The notes under the pieces: generated by a model
Seen by the model: the letters and a program-made list of their open reading frames with translations, nothing else
What the model was told of the DNA's origin: nothing
The model's database searches: none
Part shown: positions 23,326 through 34,187 of the stretch, one piece after another
Layout of the letters: each line of letters begins with the position of its first letter
Numbering within the stretch: the first letter of the stretch is position 1
NCBI RefSeq assembly: GCF_029852145.1
Contig: NC_079971.1
Span: 16,642,667-16,706,666 of the forward strand
From: Microplitis mediator
Taxonomy: Eukaryota > Arthropoda > Insecta > Hymenoptera > Braconidae
Length of the DNA: 64,000 bases
Reading direction: 5' to 3'
Translations under genes and position numbers: made by a program

Positions 23326-23709
23326 CATGCTGAAAATGTTATATATTGAAACAGGCATAGGGATGGGATACTGCAAGAGGCGCGAGTTGTATATGCCATC
23401 TCGCGGAGTGAAGTCGAACCACCACAGGGCTCCCCTTCTTGGAAACAACGTTGAGATCTTTGATGTTCGCATCCATGACCGTTCCGACAACTTCTCTTCT
23501 AGGAGAAAATGCTAGCCTCAACCCGCGAAGGAAAGAACGAACCAGGAGCGAGAATTGTCTGAGTCTGAGATTTCACACAAGTGGGCGTACATGTCTCCGG
23601 TTTTGGGAGTGACGCACTTCGACCTGTAAAGACAGCGGTACGCGCCAAATGTGGATGCGGAAGACATCAGATGCGTGATAGGATAATCACATCGGGGTCA
23701 CCAATTTAG
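23326..23709 (-). other. Leader of the LTR2 element with primer-binding site 2
   Basis: It ends at 23685-23703 with TGGTGACCCCGATGTGATT (minus strand) next to the 5' LTR2. Between this and LTR1 lie about 360 bp of GC-richer leader or gag-start sequence with short frames on both strands. No domain recognised. Confidence 0.5.
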
Positions 23710-23957
23710 TGGTTGAGGTAATAATATAAATTATTAAAACCAGCTAATTATATTAAACAAATGTTTCATTCAAATTACGAAAGTAACACAGTAATTGTAA
23801 GTATACAGTAAAGATAAATGCTTGGATGCGTCTATGCTGTCCAGCGGTCTATCACTTATTGTTTCTACGAATGAGGTAGAAAGGGATATATGAAAAATCG
23901 ATGTTCGACGTAAACTGCCGAATTTTATCGATCGCATCACCTAGTAGCAACGCTACA
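23710..23957 (-). repeat. LTR2, 5' copy
   Basis: Partner of 18971-19218, also 248 bp, with the same TG...CA ends. No target-site duplication is evident: the outer flanks are TTAAG on the left and TATAT on the right. Promoter signals inside were not resolved. Confidence 0.88.
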
Positions 23958-24090
23958 TATATATAGTTATATATGCTCATATACAATAACAATCGAAAAC
24001 TATATATTCCCATGTATCGTCATATATGTCCCATGAATGATCTATATGACCATATATGATCTATGTATGACCATAGATAATTGGTTTTTT
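23958..24090. repeat. Right copy of the direct repeat flanking the LTR element
   Basis: Matches 18815-18965 in ATAACAATCGAAAACTATAT, CCCATGTAT and TATATATGTC, then diverges in TATATGACCATATATGATC words. Confidence 0.5.
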
Positions 24091-25410
24091 GCGGGTTACT
24101 GATTTCAAGTCTAGCTTACCGGGAAATTACTTTGAAATCAATTACAAAATTCCATCCATCCAGACATCTATAAAATTAGTAATAATTTATTTATCACAAG
24201 TTTTACTACATGGAAAAAAATAAACTATATATATTGAGAACGACAAGTAATATAATGATAAAGTGGTCAGTAAATACTATCATTCTAAATAGTAATTTTT
24301 TCAGTTATAATTAAAACGTGAATCATTACAGGATAAGTATGGAAATTTATTGTCTATGCAAGAAAAATTACTATTTGAACTTTAAAAATCATAACGGATA
24401 CTTAAAAAATTGACGACACTTATTATAAAGGTTATTATTCGGAATGTTGAAATTCTCCATATTCACACTCAGGTTCCAGGTTAAAATTTCAAACACTACT
24501 TTTTAAAGTTTTTTTTTCCGTATACCTTCTTCCGTATCACACAACCGACATGAGTCATAACATGACGTGACTTAGTTTTTACTTCAATTAAAGTAAAAGT
24601 CTTCTCAGGGCTAATAGTAGACCAAAAACAAAATAAAGTTCCAAATTCTTCGTATTTCCATGTTAAACTCTTACGCTGTAGAGTAATTTTTACCGTAAAA
24701 ATAATTTAAAATACTTCGAAAAAGATATACAATCTTTAAAATGATTTTTCTTAAACAATACGTTAACTATAGCGCTTAAAATTTTAATATTTTCCAGCTG
24801 GTGAAAAAGTTTTCATTTTATTTGTTTAATAAGTTCCAATATTCAAAGTCGTTTGGATCTATGTTATTAATGCATGCAGAAAATTATTCAGTCAAATATA
24901 ACTTTAAAAGTTTGGTACTGTTATGTGAGAACATTTAGCCAAAAACGAACTTTGTACTATGTTGTTAGTATGAATGGCATTTCATATTTATACTATCGAG
25001 TACTATACTTTACAAATGTACTCTACGAATACTAGATTTTACAATGTACATAGTAAGAATTAAGGTGTATAATAGATGTCCTCACAGTACAATACAGTTT
25101 TTGAATAAATTTTGATAAAAAAATTTCTGCGTATAATAACAAGTTATTAATCGTTATTAAAATTTGTAAAATAGCTCTCCTTCTTTCACAAATAACTTAC
25201 TCATTAAAAAATTGACCAAATTAAGCTCGTGTGAAATAATTATTATATCCATGGCTTTTGTTACGAACTCGTGATAAATGTAATCATTGTATCTAAATCG
25301 ATTATAATCTTTTAATAAATAAATAATATCGAGTAGGGATTTTTTAATAATTAGAATTTTAACATAGTTGCATTACTCCCTCATCATAATTTTTAAGAAG
25401 GTACACATAC
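24091..25410. other. End of intron 4, no recognised element
   Basis: Mixed AT-rich sequence with few repeats and no long open frame. It lacks the poly-A/poly-T runs and palindromes of the surrounding transposon-rich parts. Confidence 0.45.
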
Positions 25411-25557
25411 CTTGCTTCGATTGCTAACAGTTGCTGAAATTCCAATAGTTTCTCCAGGTACGTAACCACCACGGTCAAGGCTTACTCTGCAGAATATTGG
25501 TCCACTTGATACACAAGAAACTCCAACACGTTGTTCTACTTCTAATCGAGCTGGTTG
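25411..25557 (-). CDS. Alpha-arrestin exon 4
   Basis: Exactly 49 codons, phase 0 at both ends. Acceptor TGTACCTAG|CAA at 25557 and donor AGCAAG|GTATGT at 25411. It encodes QPARLEVEQRVGVSC, then GPIFCRVSLDRGGYVPGE and ISATVSNRS, the opening of the Arrestin_C domain. The SLDRGGYVPGE stretch is a hallmark of alpha-arrestins. The intron upstream of it (25558-27631) is the shortest of the gene, the one downstream the longest (24.3 kb). Confidence 0.93.
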
Positions 25558-25974
25558 CTAGGTACAACAGACACAAACACAAAATAATACATATGAGTCA
25601 CTTTAAAATGATGCCTATAGTATACAAAATGTATTCAACATGATTTTTGTAAAAAAAATGGCCAACTATTACGCCGTAAAGCTTTATCAACTAGTAGCTT
25701 ATAAATCATGCTTCTATCAATAAGAACCAAAAAGATGAAGTCTTATTAAATTACTATTACACTTTAAAACGCAGTGGCAAATGAAAGCTTTGTTATTTTA
25801 AATGCAACTCATCAAATAAATATTGTTTTATTCATAATTAAGATTATTATAATTTTATCGATATATAATAACAACTATCGTAATCAGTAAGGAACGTGCG
25901 GAATATGACTATAATATCGGAAAAATTGGTGTAACAGGGCCGATGCTCATCGCCTTTACTGGGGTCATGACCTC

Positions 25975-26331
25975 ACCTTTACAGGTATATAAGCGTTGCG
26001 ATGCCTCTACCTGGCCCTCCAGACAAGGCCTTTAGTCAATAAATTTAGTTAAGTGACTAAGGGTGAACGTTAACCTAAAGTGAGAATGCTGAAGTCATCT
26101 CTTCGATATGTAGTATCTAAAAATTTCTCCATCTCAGGAAACAAAGAGACTCTGGATGAAGAGGGCTTGCGAAAGTCCACCTATGGCATCAGTTCCCGAT
26201 ACCGGTTGACAGGCCACTTCAAGATGAAATATACAGACGTGGCCTCACCTTATTACCCTAAAAGAGATCCCTCCCATTTATGTCGCTTTCAAGTTGTGGA
26301 CTTTGCTTTTATTTACCAGTCTCGTCTCTGA
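25975..26331 (+). CDS. Unrecognised 83-codon frame behind a TATA-like promoter
   Basis: Upstream sequence has CCTTTACAGGTATATAAGCG at 25975-25994, a good TATA box, then a GC-richer leader before ATG at 26080. The product starts MRMLKSSLRYVVSKNFS, is basic and Ser/Tyr-rich, and ends DFAFIYQSRL. I do not recognise a domain. Its base composition is less AT-rich than the flanks, which suggests a retroposed copy or a retroelement LTR and leader rather than intron background. It lies antisense inside intron 3 of the arrestin gene. Confidence 0.25.
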
Positions 26332-26649
26332 GCGATAAACTATTTTCTCGAGTTTTTGAATATGTTGATTTTTTGAGCCAAAGCAAAGATGGTGTCTACT
26401 CAGGGGACTATAACATTAAAATCATTGATCTATTCTCCATAAAACGTTTTTTTTTTCAATTAATGAGCAAGTCTGCTCTCAAGATCGATAGGTGTTAGTA
26501 TCTTTTTCTACGTATGTGACTTGCTGCAGATACTTGTTACTAGATTTAAATTGCATGCCGAGTGTAAGCCTTACACAAAAAATTCGTGCCAGATTATATA
26601 TATATATAACTTAATTCTGAAGGAAGACTATAGTTAAAAACAGTTGCAG

Positions 26650-26960
26650 ATGGCTTGCTCAAGATCTACTCAAGGCTCAAGGTCAATCTTGAGCCTTGAG
26701 CCTTGAGTAGATCTTGAGCAAGCTATGCGTAAGTACCTACTGTAAGTTACTGGTGCAAGGAATGTGTCAGACACTTTTTCATTGCACCGTGTTCAAGATA
26801 TCTTTAATATTCTTGCGTACGATACCATGAGCGAGAAATACACGAATCTTGACATAGGTTTCTTGATACACGACCTTGCGAAAAAGACACTAGCAGCTAG
26901 AGGTCTTGCTCAAGATACTTACTCCAGAATCTTGCTCAAACACGTGTTACTAGGGTCTGT
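26650..26960. mobile_element. CAAGATC-word dyad element fragment
   Basis: TCAAGATCTACTCAAGGCTC is followed by its inverse (GAGCCTTGAGTAGATCTTGA) at 26676-26722, forming a tight hairpin. Further CTTGCTCAAGATAC and CTTGCTCAAAC words continue to about 26945. The words are those of the 46064-47370 palindrome. Confidence 0.5.
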
Positions 26961-27631
26961 AAGTATAATTGCTAAATGAAAGATTATGAGCACCGAATGG
27001 GACTACGGTAATACTAAGAAAGTAAATGACAATTGCAGAAGAAGTAAATGAATAAGAATTGGAACCTTAGATTCGATCTCTTAAGAATTAGTTTATCGCA
27101 ACTGCTCGTCAAGAGACTGGAACGACGAATACATTCCATTAGCAGACATTTTTTATCAAGTGCATAAATCCAATATTTGTAACGAAAAAGTATCCTGTAA
27201 GATGAAGAGAGACCTCTAAACTGTTGATGTTTACCGAAAAGATGACCCAAAATTATGGAGATTGGACTAGTATTATTACCGTCTTCATTCATTATTTAAT
27301 TTTTTGGCACAACTTAGTAAACAACGAGAAAAATTTATGTCTATATAGTCTTTCGGAGGGAAAGTGTAAAGTTATAGTGATATTTGCGTTATTTTCCGAT
27401 CAAACGATTGATTAATGTTACAAATTCAACTGATGACCAGTTACTTTTAAATGCTTACTATTTTTACGAGGAATATTTTCCCACCCTTTTGAGTATTCCC
27501 ATATTTTTCTCCACTCTTATAAATCAATGTAAACGAATTTAACACGAGGAGGAGTTTCCGTTTATTGCCATATTATATTTTCTGTACAGTAGTGCAAGTC
27601 CAAATTAAAATATACAATGATATATACTTAC

Positions 27632-27849
27632 TGCTAGTATTGGTGGTTCAAGATTTAGATCTATAGGATTCATTACGATAAAAACTTGTTGGTTCTTATG
27701 GGTTAAGCCACCAGGTTCACGTAGAGCAGCTTTGCAGTAGTATTGAACCCATCCATGTTTTCCAAGAAAAGTTGACGGTAGTCCAAGTGGCAAACCTAGT
27801 TTAAAGGGAAAACTATGTATGCCAGGAGATAGAAATGATGCACTTTCTC
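27632..27849 (-). CDS. Alpha-arrestin exon 3
   Basis: Acceptor TTTGATACAG|GA at 27849 and donor AGCA|GTAAGT at 27632. It encodes SPGIHSFPFKLGLPLGLP, GKHGWVQYYCKA and THKNQQVFIVMNPIDLNLE, the signature block that completes the N-terminal arrestin domain (HSFPF and the WVQYYCKA strand are typical of ARRDC proteins) and enters the linker to the second domain. The exon leaves in phase 0 and the next exon starts on a clean codon. This is the longest and best-conserved looking exon of the set. Confidence 0.93.
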
Positions 27850-28865
27850 CTGTATCAAAAGAATAATTACAGTATCATTGAATCGAGCAAAATAGATCAT
27901 AACAATTGTACTATGTATACATCATATTAAAATTTAGCGTTAACCTGGTTATTCCAATGTTCTAGTTATCGACGGTTTGAATGATTGTATTGTTTTTGAG
28001 TCTCCTATTAAAGTTTGTTGGTTCCAAGAATTAGCTCTATTGAAAATTTTTAAGGGGTCACTCAAGAATTTTAACAGTTTCAAAGATAATTAAAATTGGA
28101 ATATTTTTTTTCTGAATTAACTCGTATTCTTCGAAGCAGTAATAGTTTCTATCTATAGAATCATGGCCATGATAAAGGTTCAGCTTGCAATATGAATATT
28201 TAACCGTCACTCCGAAATCTTTAATGCTTCCGTGTACTGAGTTTTGGTCGTCTTCGAGAGACCTCTAAATATATAAATATCAAGGCTTCTCGATTTTTTA
28301 CATGATCAGTTTAGATCATAATGAATAAAAAAAGAAACCCGATACATAAAAAACATGTGGTTTGCAAACATTTCTTTCAAAATTCAACTTGAAGATGTTA
28401 TTGATCATCCGAATTTTCCTCGATTTTACTGTTTAAGACTGTCCAGTGTATTTTCGGTTATTCAAAAAGTCATTTATTGGTCGAATAGTAATAATTGAGT
28501 TCAAATAAAGTACTAAAATTAGATAAAAGTAGTAGCTACATATTTTAAGTCAATTCAAAATTGTGTAAATTCGTTGGAAAATCTGCATTTTAAGTCAAAA
28601 TTTCCAGCAAGGGATTGATATAGAAAATTTAACCATTTCTCTCATGAACCAAAGAAAAAAATAGAGAACAATGAAATTAGTAGGTCAATAACTTTCAACA
28701 TTTTCATAATTCGTGGATAACCCCCTGAAGGTGTTCTATTTAGCTAATTTTCAGACAGGATTCTCCATTTAATAATATAAAACTTTTCTTGCGTCGAAAA
28801 ACCTTTTTTTTCTGTATACGTATTTTGGTAATTGTATTTATACTACTTAAATTTATAAATTTTGA
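27850..28865. other. Intron 2 start, no recognised element
   Basis: AT-rich sequence without long open frames, inverted repeats or family words. Confidence 0.4.
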
Positions 28866-29076
28866 TAAAAAATCTGGGCATCAGTTTGCCCTGCGGGCCA
28901 GCCCCAAAACTTCTCGCTGTTTTCGAGCTCAAGGAGCTTGAAAACATCACTGTGAATATATTTTCGAGCTCTTCGAGCTCGAAAATGCTATTACATGCAC
29001 TCATTTTTTTATGAGCTTTTCAAGATCCAACAAGTAACGTTTTATGCTAGACTTTATAAGTTAAGAATCAAAAATC
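28866..29076 (+). repeat. Composite repeat R1, GAGCTC-rich 5' part
   Basis: CTGCGGGCCAGCCCCAAAAC, CTGTTTTCGAGCTCAAGGAG and TCGAGCTCTTCGAGCTCGAA, ending AATCAAAAATCA. Nearly the same block occurs at 34188-34395. It is cut at 29076 by the DNA transposon that follows. Confidence 0.75.
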
Positions 29077-31404
29077 ACACCGGCCGACAAATGAAAATTT
29101 TTTGAAAGTTGTTTGTATTTGAGCCACAAATATCACCAATTTATACTATTTTAAACACAAAAACACCTACATATTTGCCCTATCACATCAGATTTTTTTA
29201 AAAGAAGGAAAAAGCATTTTTTTCAAAATTTAAAGAAAAAATTAATAATCATATTACAAAAACATATATTTGAACATTTACAAAGAAAACATTGAGTCTA
29301 AACAATGCTACAGGACTATTTAGAGTGACATCTTTTACGTTTCGCGACAAAATTACGTCTGGGTGTAGTTTTTTTGTGAGTATCTTCAGTAATATCACGT
29401 GTCAGTGACCAGCAGTAATCAGCCATCATATTCACATTACATCGACCTTGGTACCTTGTCTCCATAGTTTTTATGTCCTGATGAAACCTTTCTCCCTGCT
29501 CTTCACTGTAATCACCAAGATTATCAGGAAAAAAGTCCACATGTGAATCTAGAAAGTGGAGTTTTATGCTCATATTACACCCCAATTTTTTATACTTATC
29601 CAATAAGTTTGCAACCTTATTTTTATAGTCGGGATGTTTATTATTTCCTAGAAAATTGTTAACAACATCTTTAAACGCCAGCCAAGCATCTGATTCAGTG
29701 TTATTCATTGTGGCATCAAATTTTTCATCAGCCATCAAAGATCTGATTTGCGGTCCATCGAACACTCCTTCTTTAATTTTTGCATCAGATAATCTTGGAA
29801 ATTTTTTACACAGGTATTCAAAACTAGCATTGTTTTTATCCAATACTTTAACGAACTGTTTCATCATACCGAGTTTGATATGAAGCGGAGGTAGTAAAAT
29901 TTTTTCAGGACTAATTACATTTTTTCGTATAACGTTTTTTGTTCCTACTTTGAGATTTTTACGAGGATTCCATTGTTTTTGTACGTAGTGCTTGTCTCGT
30001 GCTCTACTGTCCCACTCGCACAAGAAGCATGGAAATTTTGTATATCCTGACTGCTGGCCTAATATCATGGTTATAATTTTTAGATCTCCACAAAGCTGCC
30101 AACCGTGTTTTTCATATCCAATTTTATCTAACAATATTTCTAAATTTTGATAAGTCTCTTTCAAATGAACAGAATGTGCGACTGGAACAGAAGCATACTG
30201 ATTAGTGTTGTGTAAAAGAACACCTTTTAGACTCCGCTTCGAAGAATCTATAAAAAGTCTCCAATCTCCAGAATTATATTTTGCTCCTAACTTTTCAATG
30301 AGATCGGGGATATTCTTACAATAAACTAATGATTCTTCTTGACTAAAAAAAGGTACAAATTATTCTTCGCGTTTTCTATACCATGCCAAATATGTATTTG
30401 GAGCTAACAGATGTTTTGCATGAAGTCTAGATCCAAGAAGTTGAGCAGATTCTTTAGAAAGATTTAGATCTCTAACTAAATCATTCAATTCACCTTGAGT
30501 AAATTTCTGTGGTTGATTTAAAATTGGTTCATAAACTTCCGTCGACTCTTGACGCTGTAAATTTTGTTCTGATAATGTTGAACTAAGATCAGATATTGAG
30601 CTTGGAAGAGGCACTGGCATGTCTGGACCATGTGGAATCGGCCGTGTAACTGAAGATACATTTGCGTAGACTAGTTTATTTTTATTTTCAGCATTGAAAC
30701 CTTTCACATTTGTACAGCAAAAATAACAATCATCAATATGATTTGTCTGCTCTCTCCATATCATAGATCTACCGAAAGGTAAAGATTGTCTTTTGCGGTA
30801 TGTCCACTGTCGTAATTGTTCAACACAAATAGTACAAACTACTTGCGGAGTCCACGGTTTTAGTTGTATTTTGAAGCCAAAATAAGCATTATACGAATTT
30901 TCAACAAATTCAGTGATTTTCTGTTTTTGTTTTAAAGTCATAAAGTTTCCATAAATATAACAAAATGTATCCGCATTATTATGACACTTTCTTGAAGACA
31001 TTCTGTTGTTTTAAAAGTTTTTCAACAACAAATCATATGTAAAATTTATTGAACACTAAAAGTAAAACGTAAGAAATTTTTTTAAATAAACACACTAATT
31101 TCAGTAAAAAGTTTAGAAACAAAGTAACTGTAGAGGTTTATTTGTATATAACCTGTTTCAAATGGGTGTGTCGTTGTTGCGACTAATATATTTCCTCACG
31201 AGAGGTCGTACGATTCGAGAAAAGAGCGCCAAAATCTGAAATTTAATTTATTTTAATCAAAAAATTTAAAATAGCCAATGTCTTAACTTTTTTAAAAACC
31301 TGATGTGATACGATAAAATGAGGTATAATTTCGTGATCAGCACTACCAAATTAGTGGAAAAAAATAATCAGAACTTGAACAAGGAAAATGATGTCGGTCG
31401 GTGT
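29077..31404 (-). mobile_element. DNA transposon with about 125 bp inverted ends, unclassified
   Basis: The left end ACACCGGCCGACAAATGA (29077) pairs with the right end TGTCGGTCGGTGT (31392-31404). A second inverted match sits inside: CTATCACATCAGATTTTTTT at 29181-29200 against AAAAACCTGATGTGATACG at 31294-31312. Spacing to the ends is similar on both sides (about 105-115 bp), so the terminal repeats are long and imperfect. They enclose exactly one gene. I could not match the ends to a named superfamily. A target duplication is not certain (AATC left, TATC right). Confidence 0.7.
29316..31001 (-). pseudogene. Transposase-like zinc-binding protein of the 29077-31404 element
   Basis: One frame of 562 codon positions (including the stops) starts MSSRKCHNNADTFCYIYG and is broken by a single TAA at 30360-30362 (after WYRKREE). 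The N-terminal ~115 residues have Cys pairs in the spacing of a zinc-binding domain (VCTICVEQLRQW, DDCYFCCTNVKGF). The C-terminal part has WRLFIDSSKRSLKGVLLHN, QLCGDLKIITMILGQQ, FPCFLCEWDSRARDKHY, IKLHFLDSHVDFFPDN and SEEQGERFHQDIKTME. Asp in CGDLKI, Asp/His in LDSHVDF and Glu in EEQGERFH are plausible DDE/RNase H-fold residues (inference). Similar uncharacterised proteins are common in arthropod genomes (from memory). Its position between terminal repeats supports a transposase. Confidence 0.75.
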
Positions 31405-32036
31405 TATCTAAAATATTTAGTTTTAGAGTTATACGAACCTTAATAATTAAAAGATCACAGTAAAATATAACTGATAGAATTGGATTATACTAAGAAATGC
31501 AGAAGTTATCAGGAATAAAAACCATATTTTTCAATTTTTTCGATTCTGTCCAAACATTCAGGGCTATCAAATTATTGAAAAAAGGAGTCAGAATATACCG
31601 TTTAAGGTTAAAAATTTAAACTTATTAAACAAACCTTAAGTTACTTTCTACAGAAATCGTCTGAGAGTTTCGAATTCGAAGTTATTCAACTTTAGCAGTT
31701 AATAAATACTGATTTTTCCAAAAAATCGTTAAAATTTAAAACAGCCATAACTTTTGAACTAATCGACCGATTTTGCCTATCTTCGAACTTAATCGTGATA
31801 ATCACCCGTAGAATAAGTGTAGAAAATTTCATTAAAATCTGATGAGAATTGTAGACGCAATCGTGTCCCCAAAACTGCGTTATATCATAGATATATATTA
31901 GGGTGTTTCACAAAAAAAATTTTTTATCTTATGGTCTCAAAAGTTAGTCTTAGGTATAAAAAAAAATCCTTCCAGAAGAGCAGCTCGAAATCTCAATTCT
32001 ACTAAGAGCTCAACGTATATTCATTTTTCCATTCAG
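31405..32036. other. Intron sequence with a foldback end
   Basis: Mostly AT-rich without genes. At 31898-31920 TATATTAGGGTGTTTCAC resembles the TTAGGGTG starts at 46004 and 52058, and is probably one end of a further TA-inserted element. Its partner was not found. Confidence 0.35.
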
Positions 32037-32545
32037 ATTGCATGTGCAATCAAACATTGCTATTGGTGCAGTTCTGCAACAACTAGTTGACGAAGAATAG
32101 CAACCACTTGCTTTCTTCAGCAAAAAACTACAGCCATCCATTCAAAAATTATCGACGTACGATCGTGAACTTCACACCATCTATGAAGCTTTCAGATACT
32201 TCCGTCATATTTTTGAAGGTAAACAAGTTGCAATTTACACCGACCATAAACCATTGCTCTTTACTTTTCAGCAACGTACTGAATGAGCATCACCGTGGCA
32301 ATTTCGTCGCCTAGACTTTATTTCCCAATTCACGAGTGATTTTAGACACATTTCTAAACACGAGAATATTGTTGCAGACACGCTGTCGGGCGTTGAAGCT
32401 ATTTCGACGGCCAATACTGCGCACGAGCTGGTAAGCGCTGAGAAGAACAATCCTGAACTTCGAGATCTTCTTAACAACGCAGCAACGTCACTACAGTGGC
32501 AACGAATTGTCTTCAACGACCATCCGGTCGCAGTTCTCTGTTAAG
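32037..32545 (+). pseudogene. Gypsy-type RNase H fragment
   Basis: The plus strand encodes IAIGAVLQQLVDEE, stop, QPLAFFSKKLQPSIQKLS, TYDRELHTIYEAFRYF, VAIYTDHKPLLF, a second stop, then WQFRRLDFISQFTSDFRH and ENIVADTLSGVEA. It is the same domain as in the 20.8 kb element but diverged, and it keeps the TDHKPL segment lost there between stops. Orientation is opposite to the arrestin gene. No LTRs seen nearby. Confidence 0.82.
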
Positions 32546-32987
32546 TTCTCAGAATCAATGAGATAACTATTATTTTTACGAGCTTGGCATTAAAATGAAA
32601 ATAACTAGAAAACAATGCGGAATTTCAAAAAACTTCATTAAAAATAATTTGTAGGGAATGAAATTGTCTATAAAAAAGATCCCATGACATTGTTTGATGA
32701 GTCTGATAGTTTTGCTGGAAAAGTAAAAAGATCTGGAAATTTGTTTTAGATTAGTAAAGAGGAAAAAAAAAAAAAATTTTCCAAAAAACGAGACCAAATA
32801 AGAATTTTTTTTCATTTTTTTTTTACGTTTTATTCGGGGGGTTATTTTTTTTTTCGTTTTTCGGTAAAAATTTTTTTTTGTCCTCTTTATCTTACATGTA
32901 CTGGATAACTAACGCAAAAATGAAAGAAAATCCAAAAAAAATTAATTTTTTCATTTTGGCAATGATTACACACATTAAGGAACAAAA
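32546..32987. other. AT-rich filler
   Basis: Poly-T and poly-A runs with no gene. It may be the outer part of the MITE that follows. Confidence 0.35.
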
Positions 32988-33716
32988 CTTGTTCCTTTAA
33001 TTGTTTTGTAAAACTTTGAGCAATCGGTCTGGACAAACGGTTCAATGGATCAATCTGAAAATTTCCAGGGTTTTTGGGGATACATTAAGCTGTAAAATTA
33101 CCTGGCAACATAATTTTTTTTATCAATATTTGCAGAGTAGCGATAAGTTGACTAAAAAACCAGAAAATGGCCATTTTTTGTGGGTTTTTCAATCGGATAT
33201 CAAGGATGAAAAAAAATTTTTTTTTGAAAAAATCGAAAATGGAGCTTGTAGGGAATTTATTCAAGTTTATTAAACTGCCCTTTAATTTACTGTATGACCA
33301 TTACTTGCTGAGATATCAATAATCAAAGACAAAAGGATCCTTTTTCATTTGAAGGCTGATATCTCAGCAGCAAATTGTCGTACAGAGTAACAAAAAAAGC
33401 AAATTGTAGCTGAATAAATTTCCTAAACGAGCCATGAATTCAATGTTTTTGAAAAAAATTTTCCCGGCCCCGTAGACCTAAAAATCAAAACCAAAAAATT
33501 TAGAAAAATTTTCTCTCGACCTTTTTCTTATGATTCCGCAAAAACCGTGGCTCAAAAAAATATTTTGCTGGAAGATCTTTGAAGTAGAGATTTCAAGCTT
33601 CAATTTGCTTTTTTAATTTTTTCGATACGATCATTTTTCACGAAATACAGCCTTCTAAAAATCACTAAAAAATTTATAAAATTTTCTTGTTCCTTTAATT
33701 TTTTGGATCAGTGTAA
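32988..33716 (-). mobile_element. MITE with Tc1-like end (relative of 8481-9424)
   Basis: The upper end, on the minus strand, is ACACTGATCCAAAAAATTAA, followed by AGGAACAAG. TTGTTCCTTTAATTGTTTTG at 32987-33005 is in direct, not inverted, orientation to it. The interior matches the insertion in copy C and the fragment at 57748-57965. Noncoding. Confidence 0.6.
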
Positions 33717-34187
33717 TTGACATTTTATTTTTCAAATTATTAAAATGATTATAACTCGGAAACTATGGACTTCAGCGACTTGAATCATAACTTTTTTTAA
33801 AGGAAATAAAATTTCCTATAAGATTTTATTAACATTTTTGATGTACTTTCATTGGCTTATGTTCTGCAAGCCAATAAAGGTTAATTTCATAGGAAAAATG
33901 AGTTCCGCAACGTACACAAATGAAACAGCTGGAATTACAGCTAAGTAACTATGGGCACTTTTGAAGAACACCAAATGCCCTACAATTTGCGACCAAAACC
34001 GCCTTGATATCATGAAACGCAGCTGAGTATTGGAAAGTTAAAAAAAAAGTAATTTAATTTACGTGTATTTTAAATGGAAAATCTTTGAAATCAAATGGCA
34101 AGTACTTAGCATTGTATTTAAGAGCTCATATTTTGTGAGAATTTTTTTTGTTCGATGTAGATTGAGATTTTACTTGAGAACTAAAAA

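Larger units (their letters stand above)
25558..27631. other. Intron 3, mostly nonrepetitive
   Basis: It holds the unrecognised plus-strand frame at 26080-26331 with a TATA-like signal upstream, a CAAGATC-word palindrome at 26650-26735, and otherwise plain AT-rich sequence. It is the only intron without large inserted elements. Confidence 0.45.

Noticed and set aside
27014..27415. Frames on both strands in intron 3
   Set aside because: Overlap each other on opposite strands and lack any motif.
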